A DNA stretch of 64,000 nt from contig NW_005434585.1 of NCBI RefSeq assembly GCF_000315625.1, positions 196,810 to 260,809 of the forward strand, in the 5' to 3' direction. The notes beneath the pieces are model-generated. The model saw nothing but the letters and a program-made list of their open reading frames with translations, was not told the origin of the DNA and searched no databases. This DNA is from Guillardia theta CCMP2712 (lineage: Eukaryota; Cryptophyceae; Pyrenomonadales; Geminigeraceae). Position numbers and translations under genes: made by a program. Shown in pieces: positions 1-10,668 of the stretch (positions are counted from its first letter, which is position 1; each line of letters begins with the position of its first letter).

Positions 1-2947
1 ACCTGTTTGCACACGAATCCACAGCAGTGACCACCAACCTTTGGGTCATTCTCTTTTGACGGGAGTTTCCACATGACATCGTTGCTGTCTTTGTCGACGA
101 GTTTCAAGGGCCTTCTAACTCAATGATGTCAACTTGTTGTCAACAAGGATACAAGACACACACCTCGCTCCATCTTTCTCTCCATGAGATGATAAGTACA
201 AGAGAAGCGTCTGCCACATGTCACTTCGTTCAGTCTTCACCGTTCTCAGCTCCATGTTCACCTGTGTCGTGTGGCCATGGCGCAGACGCACGCTCCTCTT
301 GTACACCTGTCATTGTCTGAGACCTGATTGTTCCTTGCAGCCTCATTGTTCACCTTGACATCCGTACACTCCAACTTGAGACAACAATGCAACGTGGCAT
401 CCTTCTCAGAAGAGATTCTGATCGCCTTGTCGACCCTGTCACCAACACAAGATCATCACTTGCAACATCGCCCAAGACAAGAATCTATTGCTCCTTACCT
501 TATCTCAGCCTCTGCGCGCACAATCGACTGATATGAGCAAGTCAGGGGATGAGCTCAGTTGCGCAATGCCACGATGCCCTGACCTCTGCTGGATGTGGGC
601 ACACTTCCTCACATTCCTCATCGACGTCCTTGAAGACCTTGCAAGAGGCGTGTCAGCACCGAGACAACAACCATCCTTCCATTCTCAGCCCACCTGATGC
701 CACTGGGAGCAAGAAAGTGTCCTTGGAAAGCTCTTGTTGTAGACTTCTTGAACAGCACGTTTGAAGTATGCGACGATCACATCTTCTCTCAAAGAAACAC
801 CTGGAGGATCATCGTCACCGGGATGTTGCCATCCATACTCTTCTCACCTGTCTGCAGAAACTCGTCAATCTCTTGAATGATGAGATCAAGGATCTTGATC
901 GAGAAAATCCTGCTCGGCACCTCCGTGTTGACCCTTTCATGGTCCTCGAAGGAGAACTTGTTGCTCCACATCTTAGGGTGTGACGTGTCATTGAGAGGGA
1001 ATAGACAGTTTGAATTCAATCACTTCCAACATCTTCTCGGCAATCTGTTCGAATTCTCTCGGGGTGTAGACATCTGCGAACAAGGTTCAATCTCAACGCT
1101 CCAATGTCGAACACGACGTACAAGAGTCTTGTTCAAGCTCTTCTGCTGGATTCTCAACTTGCCGATTGAAAATCTTAGAGAAGACGATGTCATTTACGGA
1201 GCCTAACAACCCACAGACACGTGAGCAAGAAAACGTCACAGGAAAGAAGGTAAAGTAACTTCATACCATGTTGCTGCCTCAGCAGGGCGCGAAAAATCTG
1301 CACTTGGGCATCTCTATCATAACCCAGCAAGGCTTTCACCCCATTGATCCAGTCCGACTCAGTCAGAGCAGTGGCTGCAGAGTTGTAGTGCCGAGCGATG
1401 CTGATGAATTTCTCCCACAGTCCGCGCACGCACTCCTCCTTCGACGTGCATTCTTGGAGCTTGTTGTATACCTGTAGCATCTCCCACAGCATCTTGGGCG
1501 GTTTTCGCCTCACAATCAGCGCCTCCCCGTGCTTCTCGCATACCTCCATCATCTCCCGCCCCACCACTATCACCGATCCCTCCCGAATCCCCGCAGCTGA
1601 CACGACTCGTATCTCCCTCTGAAGATTATCCACATCTTCCGAGAGGTTCGTCACTTTTGGGAAGTGTTCTCCCTTGGGTACTGTGAAGGAGTCTCCGTCC
1701 TCGGCATAGGCGAGCATGTCCAGAATCTGAGTGTCGGCTCCCAGCTGCTCCAGCCTTGCCTTCCTCCGCAGCTCGAGCAGGAGCTCTCGTCCTCTGAACC
1801 CTTCGATCATCCTCCTGGTGAAGGACTGTATCAACTTGATCTTCTCATCCTCCACCTTGTAGCTCTCTCTCCTCCTCTTGCTCTCCTGCACCCCAAGGTA
1901 GCGCCGCGCTAGAGCTTGCAGCGGGATCGCGGCATCGTACATGCTCGACAGGGTCCCCACGATATGATCCTCCATCTCATCCCTCTCGAAGAATCCCCCA
2001 TGGTCCTGCGAGTCGTACCTCATTTCTGCAGCTGCCCTCTCCTTCCCCCGTCGAGTCCGAGTCGTCGGAGAGTTCTCTACCGTCCTGGCTGCCTTCATGC
2101 CTCTCAGCACCTCCTTCAGGACCTCTTCAAGCTGCGAGGTGCTCATGCTGAAAACAAAGTCCTTGTCATCCCCGATCGCCCTCCCTAGCGGCCATTCGCA
2201 TCCCTGCAGCTCCTGGAACAGAAGAGGAGGAATCAAAGGACCGTCTACAAATCTCTCCTCTGCTGCTTCGATCAAATGTTTCAGCCTCTCCGACTGACGC
2301 TCCATGGCTTCCAGCTCTAGCTCCGTTTCCTTGAGCTCCAGCTCTGCCGTCCTGGCGTCTTGCTTGTTCGAGGCCGTTGCCAGACTTCGCTCGAGCATTC
2401 CAACACGAGAGCGGTTGCTCGTGAGCAGAATCATGATCATCTTTCTTGTAAGCCTCAGGTCACCCCACAGATGAAGGATTCTGGCAGGTGCATGTAGATT
2501 GAACTGCGTTGGGAACTCGCTCAGGGTCCTGCTAGAAGCCTCGAACACTTTGTCCTCCGGGTTGTCTGCCGCTAGCTTCCATCCTTCTTCCGACGAGTGC
2601 AAGACATTCGTCTTATGCCACCTCTTTCTCCTGTGCGTGCTTGAGATGAGGTATCCTAACATGGCACCGCATGCCTGCGGGGACTTGCGGGATAATCTGA
2701 CGGTCCTCTCCATGAAGCCCTCCCGCGTCTTCTGCGGATACCAGCCATGCCTCTCCATATCCCTTCCTCCAGCATCTCCTCCTCCCCTCGCATCCCTCGC
2801 CTTACCCAGCTCCTCCTCCAGCTCCTCCACCCGCGCTACTCTGTGCATCACATGGACTAGTTGATTAACACGGCGTTGCCCGATTTTCGGTTGTGAGTCT
2901 TCTTTACTACACATGAATTGGTTACACGGAAACTCTTCCTTTACCAC
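1..2947 (-). CDS. IQ-motif coiled-coil protein, multi-exon, 3' end near or beyond window edge
   Basis: The first exon runs from an ATG at 2947 down to about 1267, where a GT donor (GTATGA) follows CAACATG. Residues about 40-60 and 200-250 are Glu/Arg/Lys-rich and look like coiled coil. A stretch near residue 340-390 contains IQ-like segments (IPLQALARRYLGVQESKRRR, then IKLIQSFTRRMIEGFRGRE), which in other proteins bind calmodulin or myosin light chains. In-phase continuation exons are visible at about 1202-1125 (VNDIVFSKIFNRQ), 1070-1015 (YTPREFEQIAEKMLEVIEFK) and 975-855 (FEDHERVNTEVPSRIFS), and coding-like sequence goes on towards base 500. I do not recognise the family. A Ca2+/calmodulin-linked cytoskeletal role is possible but is only inference. 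The start is the first ATG of the long frame. The original N-terminus could lie in an upstream exon. Confidence 0.6.
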
Positions 2948-3372
2948 ACAAGTGACTCTTTACCACACTCAACTGAACGTGCGAGGAAAAATGAATTTTT
3001 TTCTATGGCATGAAGGAGACAACGGAATGTCCTCTTAAACGGATTCGGTTCTGAATCTTGCTGTCCTTTGGACGACTCCAGAAATCAATCTGAGGGGAGC
3101 TTGATGTCTTTCCAAGCCAGGAATGTACTTTACTACAGGGAGAGTTTACCACATAGTTTTTTGAGGGTGGGGGTATGCATTGGACGGGTACTCAAATGGA
3201 TCTTTCATTTATTACCGGTTAATCCAATATCAAATGTACCGGTACAAATTGCAAAAGTTTTATTTTGAGGGGTGCAGGGTAGGGGGGTTCGAAGCAGAGG
3301 TAGGGTAGGGAAAGGCAGAGAGCATTAAAACTTGAGTGTTTTTGCACATCACTCCAAATCAAAGACCACGAC

Positions 3373-3669
3373 ATGGCACCGACATGCATTGCTGTTTTCC
3401 GCAAAGAAAGGATCGAAGAGGAGCCGAACATGGAGAGAGAGTTGGAAGACGCCCCTTCTACGAGACTTGCAGTCTTCTCCAACCGTCATGAGGAGGATAG
3501 CAGCAGCTCCGACGAGCGGGAGGAGGTTCGGCCAGCTGGGAAGCTCAAGGTGTTCTGCCCGATCATGCATGCGCACTTCTCAAGAACATCTTCGATGGTT
3601 CGGAGGAACTATAACAGAGAGATAGGTGCGTTGCTTCAGTCTGAGATCGATGGAAAAACTATTTATTGA
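3373..3669 (+). CDS. YNRE-family small protein, copy A
   Basis: This intronless 98-residue frame starts with MAPTCIAVF. It shares three blocks with the frame at 8115-8390: a block beginning RLAV[FY]S with an acidic SSSSDE tract, a G.L.VFCP..HA block, and a C-terminal YNREIGA..QSE block. Conservation of these blocks while the DNA between them has diverged supports real coding. No signal peptide or membrane segment is visible. The acidic serine tract resembles casein kinase 2 sites. The upstream 150 bases hold several GGTAGGG-type motifs, as at copy B. The function is unknown and I recognise no outside relative. Confidence 0.65.
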   Translation: MAPTCIAVFRKERIEEEPNMERELEDAPSTRLAVFSNRHEEDSSSSDEREEVRPAGKLKVFCPIMHAHFSRTSSMVRRNYNREIGALLQSEIDGKTIY

Positions 3670-4762
3670 GGGCTAGATTGCTTTGGATTCTCTTAATCTT
3701 TGTTATTTATTTCCAAATAAAACTGACATGCTTTTTACAACCTGCGCCATACAAAAGCGTATTTGATGCAATCACACGTGTTCAGTTACACGAACGACAA
3801 GCTTTCGTGCGGCAAGATGTCTCGTCAAACAAAATTGACGTTAACCTTCCGCAGGCGTGTTTTACAAATCTTTCATGAAGAAAGAAAATTAGAAACCCGA
3901 AAATTAGAAGAACAAAGGAGTGGCAGGAAGTGCTATGGTGGAATGCACTCACAACCATGAGCACCACAGCGGCAGATGTACAAAGACATGATAAACAATG
4001 TTGCGTATTACTTTATCTTCAATCGATGACAAACATGCCATACTCTAGAACAGACTACGAAGAGGTCAATAATTGAGTGTTGGAATAGGAAAGATAACTA
4101 GTAAGAACTAGAAAAAATATCAATGCTTATAAACCGTTCTTTATGGTTCCGATCTTTAGATACAGAGGCGTGAGATGGAAGACCAAATACATGATAGGAA
4201 CGCTCTCACTTTTCGTTCGGATCACACAGCATGGCATACTGCTGAGTTACTGCAAGACATAACCAAACCGCTGAGAAATGTTGAATTTGAAACCAAAAAG
4301 TGTTGGTTGCTTTCGTAGGAGTCGAGTGAAAAGTTTTGACTGGAAGTCCGAAAGATCTTGATTCAGCAACTGGCTGGTGATCAGGAATGAAAGCAAGCAG
4401 ATTGGTGGCTCACATGTCAGAGAGCGGTTTTTCATACTCCAGATCATCAACCATCAGCTATGCAAAGTCCAACAAGAAAACGAAATCTAGCTATGCAGGC
4501 TCTCAAGCCCTCCCTGCTGTCCAGCTTTAATGGCATTTACCCTTGCACGCGTCCTCGATTTCAGCACTGCATTCTCCTTGCCCACCACTCCATCCATCCA
4601 TCCTCCTTCCTTGTAAGCAGTCTTTGTCATCTCAGCCTTGCTTCCCCAAGGATGCTCCCTCCTCCCTCCATCCTCCTCCACACCTGCCTCCACACAGCAT
4701 CTCCCCCTCTCCATGGCCTGAATTTTGCCAACCCGTGCGGTCCCACTTTACTACACGTGCGC
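3670..4762. other. intergenic, no supported gene
   Basis: This AT-richer stretch has only short, unconvincing open frames on both strands. I see no RNA gene or repeat that I can name in it. Confidence 0.5.
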
Positions 4763-5900
4763 ATGGCTGGGGTGATAGGGAGGATGGAGGCGCTATGGCG
4801 CGGGGCGCATGTGGTGAGGGATGCAGAGATGCGGAGGAGGATGATATCAACTCTACGAGAGACGGCTTCATGGTGAGGAGAGCCGTGTTCGCCCCTCCCC
4901 TTGTCTCGAGTGTCCTCCCTTCACTCCCCAGCATTCCACAATCCTCGGGTCTGCGATATCCATCCATTCGGACGTGTGTGCTTGTCTTCCTTGTTGACGC
5001 TCCTCGGCAAGCTGCACCTTCAGCTGCCGCAACTTGCTCGCTCGCTTGCTCGCAATGGCTTCCATGGTCTAGTCGATCTTGACTCAAAGTCTCAGTGCAT
5101 GTGTCAAGTTGGAAGACTCTGTCATGAAGAGATTCTGCACAAACTGCTCGGCGTTCCTTCGGCCGGTAAGACCGTGTTGAGATTTGCACTCTTGCATTGG
5201 CTTATAGGCTTCAAGGGCATCAACTGCACATTTCGTTTGGTTTGTACGAAACACAAGAAGAAGAAGACGGAAGGAAAGGTCAGGGCGAGCAGTTCAGTCA
5301 GATGTCAGTTGACAATCCTGCAGGTGAAAGAAGCGCAGGAAGGGAAGTCAACAGACGATCAGTGCAAGGGAGTAGTGAAACGTGTTGCTATGAGGACGTG
5401 GTTCGATGGAAAGAGGTATTCTGCATGCCCTTAACGAGCTTGGATGTTGACTATTTGTCTTGTCCTGGATGAAATGAAGTCGAGGAAGGCATAGCAACAA
5501 GAGGAACGAACTAGTTTGCAAATGCTCTGATTGTGGATGCACCTTGGTACTCCCCACACAAGTTCTTGCGTGTTGATGTCTCACGAGCATGAAAGTTGTG
5601 GGGAGGAAGCGACCCAGAGTTCGTGCAAGAAAGAAGGTAAGTGTCCTCCAAGTGTCATAAGATAAAGGCGTCCATCCCCCATGCTCTCCTTGATCATTCT
5701 CTCTCCGCCTCACCTCTACGTCAACCCTCTGCTCTTGACGCTCATGATCTCATGTGATAGGAAATTGAGGGGCATCAAGCGTCGCGGACAGAGATTCCGT
5801 ACCCATCCAACTGACGCGAAAACAGGGAAAGCGCTGACTGGACTGCAGGAGACAACGAGAAGGCGGAAGCATCCATGCGCATCGATCAAGCTCGATCTGT
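4763..5900 (+). CDS. RNase P protein subunit Rpp21/Rpr2-like, multi-exon
   Basis: Three exons join in phase. Exon 1 is 4763-4872, starting MAGVIGRMEALWRGAHVVRD, a helical start like that of human Rpp21. Exon 2 is 5096-5165 (KLEDSVMKRFCTNCSAFLRP). Exon 3 starts at about 5216 (GINCTFRL, then KKKK). The block K-R-x-C-x2-C followed by a Leu-x-Pro-Gly turn and a basic tail is the Rpr2/Rpp21/Snm1 zinc-ribbon pattern. This family is a protein subunit of nuclear RNase P, which trims the 5' end of tRNA precursors. A second Cys pair (KCSDCG) is readable at about 5521-5545 and would complete the zinc site. A basic tail (KLRGIKRRGQRFR) lies at 5762-5830. Exons after the third are uncertain, so the 3' end is approximate. 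Confidence 0.55.
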
Positions 5901-6105
5901 AATTAACAAGGAGGGACTGAGAGCAGAAATGAACCAAGACACTCCCTCCAAAAGAATGCTTCCTCCCACGCTTTCCGCCCGCGCCGAAGCTGCTGTAGAC
6001 TTGAGTTACGGTGTGTTGCTCATCTCATGCTATTCTGTCTCACCGGCTGGCCAGGAATGCATGGCAAGAAATTCAATTCACCAGGTCAGCGATGCAGTAC
6101 CCAGA

Positions 6106-7100
6106 TCATTGGTGAAGCTTTACTGATCTCCGTTTCCTGTAGGTGTGATCTCGAAGAAACCAAACGACAAGGTTGGGAGGTTGTAGCTGTTTCGATGGGA
6201 ACCTCTAAACACTTTGTGTCCTTCAGGGTCAGACGCCAACATCCAAACCCAGTATTTCTTCACCAGCTCTTCAAGGTTATCTTGTGTATTGAGCTGCTAT
6301 GTCAATGAATCGATCGCAGATGGAAGAGGAGCTACACAACCAGGGAACAAGGGAAGTCTATATGACATGCTGCAAAACATTCTAGGATGAAGGAAAGAAT
6401 AAAACAAGCTGAATCCTCCGGTTTGACAGCGTTTATTACTTCGTTACAATTTGCGTATCCTGATCTGCAGTGATCATCGCAACTAATCCTTGTATCGGCA
6501 CCCAGTTGACCTGCTCATGTTTGTAAGCAAGGGCGGTGTAGATCTTCTGCACAAGAAAGGAAGACAGGAGAAAACCCCTCAAGAAACAGCTCAGAAGTTT
6601 CCTCAGTGTCAGTCAGAGATTTTGATTTTCAAGTTTGTATAGCTATCATTGGGGGATGAAACCAAACGATAAGACATTCCGATCCTCTCACCAGTTGCTA
6701 GTGTTGGTTGAAGAAAAAAGGAAATGTCGCCTTTATGTGATCTTGTTGAATGCATTCAACGCCTCATTGCTGGTGCCTGCAATACCATGTGAGGCAATGC
6801 TAACAAACAACCACACATTCTAAACAAGAGAAGCAGGACAGGCATGAGTCAGATCCCCGAAAATGGAAAACGTTTTAAATTTCCGCATGAGCGACTCAGA
6901 AGGGTTGAGATCATCACTCGAACATGCAAGCCGAGGCACATTAGGACAGCAGAAAACGAGCAGGGGGGATATCCGACCTTCCATCCATCTCGACTTTCAA
7001 TCAGCTTCCGTTGTGGAGCATGAAGCTGGCGATGTTGCATCACAACATCGTTCGTAATGACAGAACAGGACCAGGGATACTTGTCCTGATCCCTCAAGAA
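6106..7100 (-). CDS. unidentified multi-exon gene
   Basis: On the minus strand an exon ending near 6455 (KIYTALAYKHEQ, then GLVAMITADQDTQI) has a GT donor (GTAACG). It joins in phase to an exon at about 6292-6211 that follows an acceptor CAG and reads LNTQDNLEELVKKYWVWMLA then SDPEGHKVFR. That joins in turn to a short last exon ending in TGA at 6106-6108. Further coding-like blocks lie upstream at about 6800-6740 and 7090-6980, but I could not connect them. The composition is that of a soluble helical protein. I do not recognise the family, and the start is not defined. Confidence 0.4.
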
Positions 7101-7239
7101 GTTGGTCTCAGGTCACTGTGTCCACGACGGCAGGCTGGTCGCTTCTGCGAGCGCTCCAACGAACCGCTGCCATAAATGTTGGCCTCTGCACGTGCCGCTG
7201 CCGCCAGCCGTTTTATTACAGTAGTGAGTCAGTTGAGCA

Positions 7240-7415
7240 CCTTCGGCAAGGCCCGGGGCCCGGGGCACAGTGTACACCGTATTACCGTAACTTTGAGTAA
7301 AAAACTGACCTTACCCTTCTTCTTTTTACTCAAAGTTAAGTTAAAAATCAGTACGAGGACAATCAGGCCTTCTTCATGCTTCCGGCGAGGCCCCCGGCCC
7401 GGGGCCCGGGGTGTA
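7240..7415. repeat. inverted-repeat element between GC-rich flanks (MITE-like)
   Basis: A perfect 16-base inverted repeat, TAACTTTGAGTAAAAA at 7288-7303 and its complement at 7323-7338, is separated by 19 bases. On each side lies a similar GC-rich block containing GGCCCGGGGCCCGGGG, at about 7247-7266 and 7388-7411. The layout suggests a small non-autonomous element or a foldback structure. I see no coding sequence in it. Confidence 0.55.
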
Positions 7416-7734
7416 ACTTCATGACACTGTGCGTGACAGAAAAATGTCTGAGGAAGGAATTTTCAAGTTACGCCGGCTGACGGAGAATGGGAGCCCGCCT
7501 CAATTACTTGTGGTGATAATATATATTATAACGTGATAAAACACTTGTTTACATGAATCGTTGGGGTATGAGCGTACAACTGATTAATACAGGGCAATCA
7601 CGCGGTATCCCATGGCATCTTCGTTGCTAGCTTGCTCATATCGTACTGAAAACTCAACGATTCGGGAAACGCCATTTGACAAATAAATTGAACCACCGGA
7701 AAAAGGGCTTTGAGGGGTACATCATAAGTCATTC

Positions 7735-8050
7735 GTGAGGGTGGGGGTATTGGTACCCTTCAGACAGAAAAACAGGGGGATAGGGGTGGGGTGATCCAGT
7801 ACATTTCTTGAGATGCAACCGTAAAATCTTTTCAGTACCGGGTCTGATGATTATATCTATTGGGGGTAGGGTGATATTTACTACATTCCTGATGATGACT
7901 TTGAGGGGAAAGGGGTGGGGTACACCACTGACTTATTCCGCATAGAAGGGTGGAGATGGTCTGAGAACCCTTGAATAAATGGTGAAATTATGGGGTATCG
8001 AAAAGAATTGACCACTTGGGGTGGGTAGGGTGACTTTTGCATGGAGGGGT
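7735..8050 (+). repeat. array of G-rich motifs upstream of copy B
   Basis: Motifs such as GGGTGGGGGTA, GGGGTGGGGT, GGGGGTAGGGT and GGGGTGGGTAGGG recur every 20-70 bases, separated by unrelated AT-rich sequence. The array ends about 65 bases before the ATG of copy B. It is not a simple tandem repeat. Similar arrays occur at 21900-22260 on the + strand and in complementary orientation at 52085-52195 and 57950-58125. A promoter element, or runs able to form G-quadruplexes, are both possible. Confidence 0.55.
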
Positions 8051-8070
8051 GGGCTAAGAAGTCACTACTG

Positions 8071-8077
8071 TATAAAA
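8071..8077 (+). promoter_or_regulatory. TATA-like box of copy B
   Basis: TATAAAA lies 37 bases before the ATG at 8115, directly after the G-rich array. If it is used, the 5' leader would be very short. Confidence 0.35.
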
Positions 8078-8114
8078 CCGAGGACGGGAAATTATTCGCA
8101 CTCACGAGCCCGCC

Positions 8115-8390
8115 ATGGTGGTGATTGCTGTTTACACTCCTGCTATGCACAAGGATGACAAGGAGACTGCGAAAGTCATGCAGGAGAGCACTCCATGCAG
8201 ACTTGCTGTCTACAGCCAGAGACGCGAGGAGGAAAGTGGAAGCAGCTCCGATGAGCAGGACGATTCAGAGGGGGTGCTGGAGGTGTTCTGCCCCAGGAAG
8301 CATGCCAACCTATCACCAAAGTCATCTATGGCACGAAAGGACTACAACAGAGAAATTGGCGCGATGATTCAGTCAGAATTTAAGAGTTAA
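8115..8390 (+). CDS. YNRE-family small protein, copy B
   Basis: This intronless 91-residue frame starts with MVVIAVYTP. From about residue 29 it aligns with copy A: RLAVYSQRREEESGSSSDE, then VFCPRKHANLS, then SSMARKDYNREIGAMIQSE near the C-terminus. The start is the only ATG that keeps the hydrophobic VVIAV opening, which resembles IAVF in copy A. A TATA-like box and G-rich array precede it. The acidic serine cluster and the small size are consistent with a regulatory or binding protein, but no function can be assigned. Confidence 0.7.
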   Translation: MVVIAVYTPAMHKDDKETAKVMQESTPCRLAVYSQRREEESGSSSDEQDDSEGVLEVFCPRKHANLSPKSSMARKDYNREIGAMIQSEFKS

Positions 8391-9294
8391 ACGAAGGAAG
8401 AAACAAGGAGTTAACCTCAACTTAGCGTTTAGCTTGCTTGGGATGTGATAGAGAATAGCTGCTGTACACTACTTTTTTTATTGATTTTGATTGAACTACA
8501 AAGATGAAAAGATTGTTTGATGAGTCCTTACCATAGAAAGGATGTCATGAATGGCGGACGGCTTTACACTTTGAGCGATCTGGTGGATGATCTTTGAAGA
8601 CGATGTGATGGGATAAATGTAGTGTCCTGATTTAAATTGTGCAAGAAAATGTAGCAGATGATATCTCCACTGCAAAACGGTACTTCGACAAGCTATGGGC
8701 ATCTTACTTGTTGATGTCACCTCTGCCCATCGGCGCCTCTGCCTGTTGACAACCTCCATGCCAGAATCTTCATGCTTTGCTGTTGTCTACCATTCAGGGT
8801 ATGAGACCATCTCGCACAGGGCTGCACAGTGCAGCCCTATGAATATCGTTCTCCTCCTTTTAATTTCTGAGCTGTTCTATTTCTTCCGACATGACGTAGA
8901 TTTGTTGTGTAGTTGACTGTGAATATCTTTCCTTGTGCTCTTCTCCTTGCGCGAGCATAAATTTTTGCGCATATTTGGGATTTCGGAGACGCGAGAAGGC
9001 AGTGAATTTCTCTCCGGACGCGTTCCACCTTTAAGTCATTCTGCAGTCTGGAACCTTTCCATTAGTATTTTTCTCGAAACAAAGAAATTCTCAGGTGTCA
9101 CAAAGTGCGAGTCATGCCTCGCAGATTTTTGGGTTTCAATCTGTGTCTCAATTCTTATGATGTTCGAGTTTGATGCCTACGCTGGATTTAAACAGACATG
9201 GCTCACGACTGTGCTGATGTGCTTGTCTGAGGCATCCGCAATGCCCAGGCTCTTGCAGCACATGACTTTGTGCGATGGCTTTTTATTCAATAAT
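8391..9294. other. intergenic, no supported gene
   Basis: Open frames here are short and none shares the YNRE blocks or splices convincingly. I see nothing further that I can support. Confidence 0.45.
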
Positions 9295-9579
9295 TCAAAT
9301 AGAACCTCCGCACTGATGACTCAAACCCCCCCACCCTGCATCTCCTTTATTCCCCTCTCCCCTTCCTGAGTCTGCCTGCAGCATCGCTCCTACCTCCCTG
9401 TTGTATTTCATCCGCACAGCCACCGAGTCGAGCATGTGAAAGGTCTTGCGCTGGGAGGCCAAGCAGAAGGGCTTGAGAGGACCGGACGTACCGGGCTCGT
9501 CAGGCTTGCTTGCGTGGTGAAGTAGGGGAGGACGGGATGAGTGCTTTGATGACTTTGGAGCCACGGCCATAGCGGTCAT
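9295..9579 (-). CDS. YNRE-family small protein, copy C
   Basis: This 94-residue minus-strand frame starts with MTAMAVAP. It keeps the G-x-L-K-x-F-C block (SGPLKPFCLASQR) and the C-terminal block MKYNREVGAMLQAD, so it belongs with copies A and B. It lacks their acidic serine tract. About 20 residues after the conserved block (GRGEGNKGDAGWGG) are not shared and may be a drifted tail. The DNA is much closer to the broken copy at 10391-10560 than to A or B, so C and D are probably a recent duplication. The gene lies just downstream, on its own strand, of a TTGCCC tandem array. Confidence 0.6.
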   Translation of the reverse strand: MTAMAVAPKSSKHSSRPPLLHHASKPDEPGTSGPLKPFCLASQRKTFHMLDSVAVRMKYNREVGAMLQADSGRGEGNKGDAGWGGLSHQCGGSI

Positions 9580-9598
9580 TCGCTTCTGCTACTTTCTC

Positions 9599-9681
9599 TC
9601 GCCCTTGCCCTTGCCCTTGCCCTTGCCCTTGCCCTTGCCCTTGCCCTTGCCCTTGCCCTTGCCCTTGCCCTTGCCCTTGTT
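9599..9681. repeat. TTGCCC hexamer tandem array
   Basis: About 13 near-perfect copies of the hexamer lie in the region 5' of copy C on the minus strand. Read as protein it gives alternating Gly-Gln or Leu-Pro, which is not evidence of a gene. Hexamer length keeps any frame open. Confidence 0.85.
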
Positions 9682-9972
9682 CGCTGTTGCTCCTGTTCCT
9701 GGGGAATGGATACCTTTGTGCAATGCTGGGGCTCTTGTGGTTCGTGCGTGCGTTCAAGGTTTGTCGTGCCCGAAACAAGGTCGAACGATGAAAAACGCGT
9801 CGTCAAGAAGAAGAAGGCAAAGGTTTGTGTCACGAAGACTCGTCCCAAAATGATGACAGTCGAATAAGACGGGCAGTAGCTGATTGGGGGGGTACGCTCA
9901 AAGGAGAGACGAGGGTGGGGTGGTGGCTACATATTGCCATAGGGCTCACTGAATTAACTTCTCCGTGGATAC

Positions 9973-10032
9973 AGCCGGTGTTTTCCGGAGGTACTACAAC
10001 ACTGCCGGTGTTTTCCGGAGGTACCCGGTGGT
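9973..10032. repeat. short direct repeats CGGTGTTTTCCGGAGGTAC
   Basis: Two copies of the 19-mer lie about 33 bases apart, with a shortened third match just after (GGTGGTTTTCC). A second group of short direct repeats (GACTTTAGC..GTAAAGA) follows at about 10160-10200. No gene is visible in 9850-10390. Confidence 0.6.
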
Positions 10033-10390
10033 TTTCCTGTGTGATGCACCGGTGCCCCACTGAGCCTGTATCATCGTCACGTGCGAGTCACGGTGCGGAA
10101 GGCCTCGGAACCCGTGACGGCGGCGTGAGTAGGCATCCGGGCCGGCGCCAGCAACACTCTGACTTTAGCCTGTAAAGAGACTTTAGCTGAGTAAAGAGAC
10201 TTTATCTAGTTTCGGCCTTTACTCAAGTAGTATGATCAAATCGTTTGATAAAGCGTGCAAGTACAAGTACAAGCAACCGTCTGCTAAACTTGCGTGTGCA
10301 CAGTTTAGCCTCCGAGCGAGTCTAAATGACTGATGCAGAGTTTAGTGCGATAGTATCGTACACCGAAGCTCGTTCAAAGTGTAAAGTTGT

Positions 10391-10560
10391 CTACCCTGCA
10401 TGACATTCATCCGCACAGCCACCGAGTCGAGCATGTGAAAGATCTTCACAAGGAGGCCAAGCAAAAGGGCTTGAGTGGACAGGACGAGCCGGGCACGTCA
10501 GGCTTGCCGGCCGCTGTGGTGAAGTAGGGGAGGATGGGAGGAGTGCTTTAATGCCATCGG
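10391..10560 (-). pseudogene. YNRE-family copy D, broken
   Basis: The DNA matches copy C (9395-9550) closely over about 150 bases, including the parts that encode KPFCLAS and FHMLDSVAVRM. Relative to C there is a stop and a reading-frame change just after KPFCLAS. After VRM the YNREVGA block has been replaced by unrelated sequence. An upstream frame change also removes the HASKPD region. No single frame spans the homology. It lies about 110 bases downstream of the stop codon of the helicase gene. Confidence 0.65.
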
Positions 10561-10668
10561 GGACTGGGACAGGGGCATTGTAGTCAAATATGGTAGTAGA
10601 CTGATCTCCTTCAGCCTGGTGTATGTGAGTAAAGCTACAGGATTCATACCGTACATCGCTGCAATAAA

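Noticed and set aside
9500-9778. Gly-Gln repeat frame
   Set aside because: Product of the TTGCCC hexamer array; no conserved flank in that frame.
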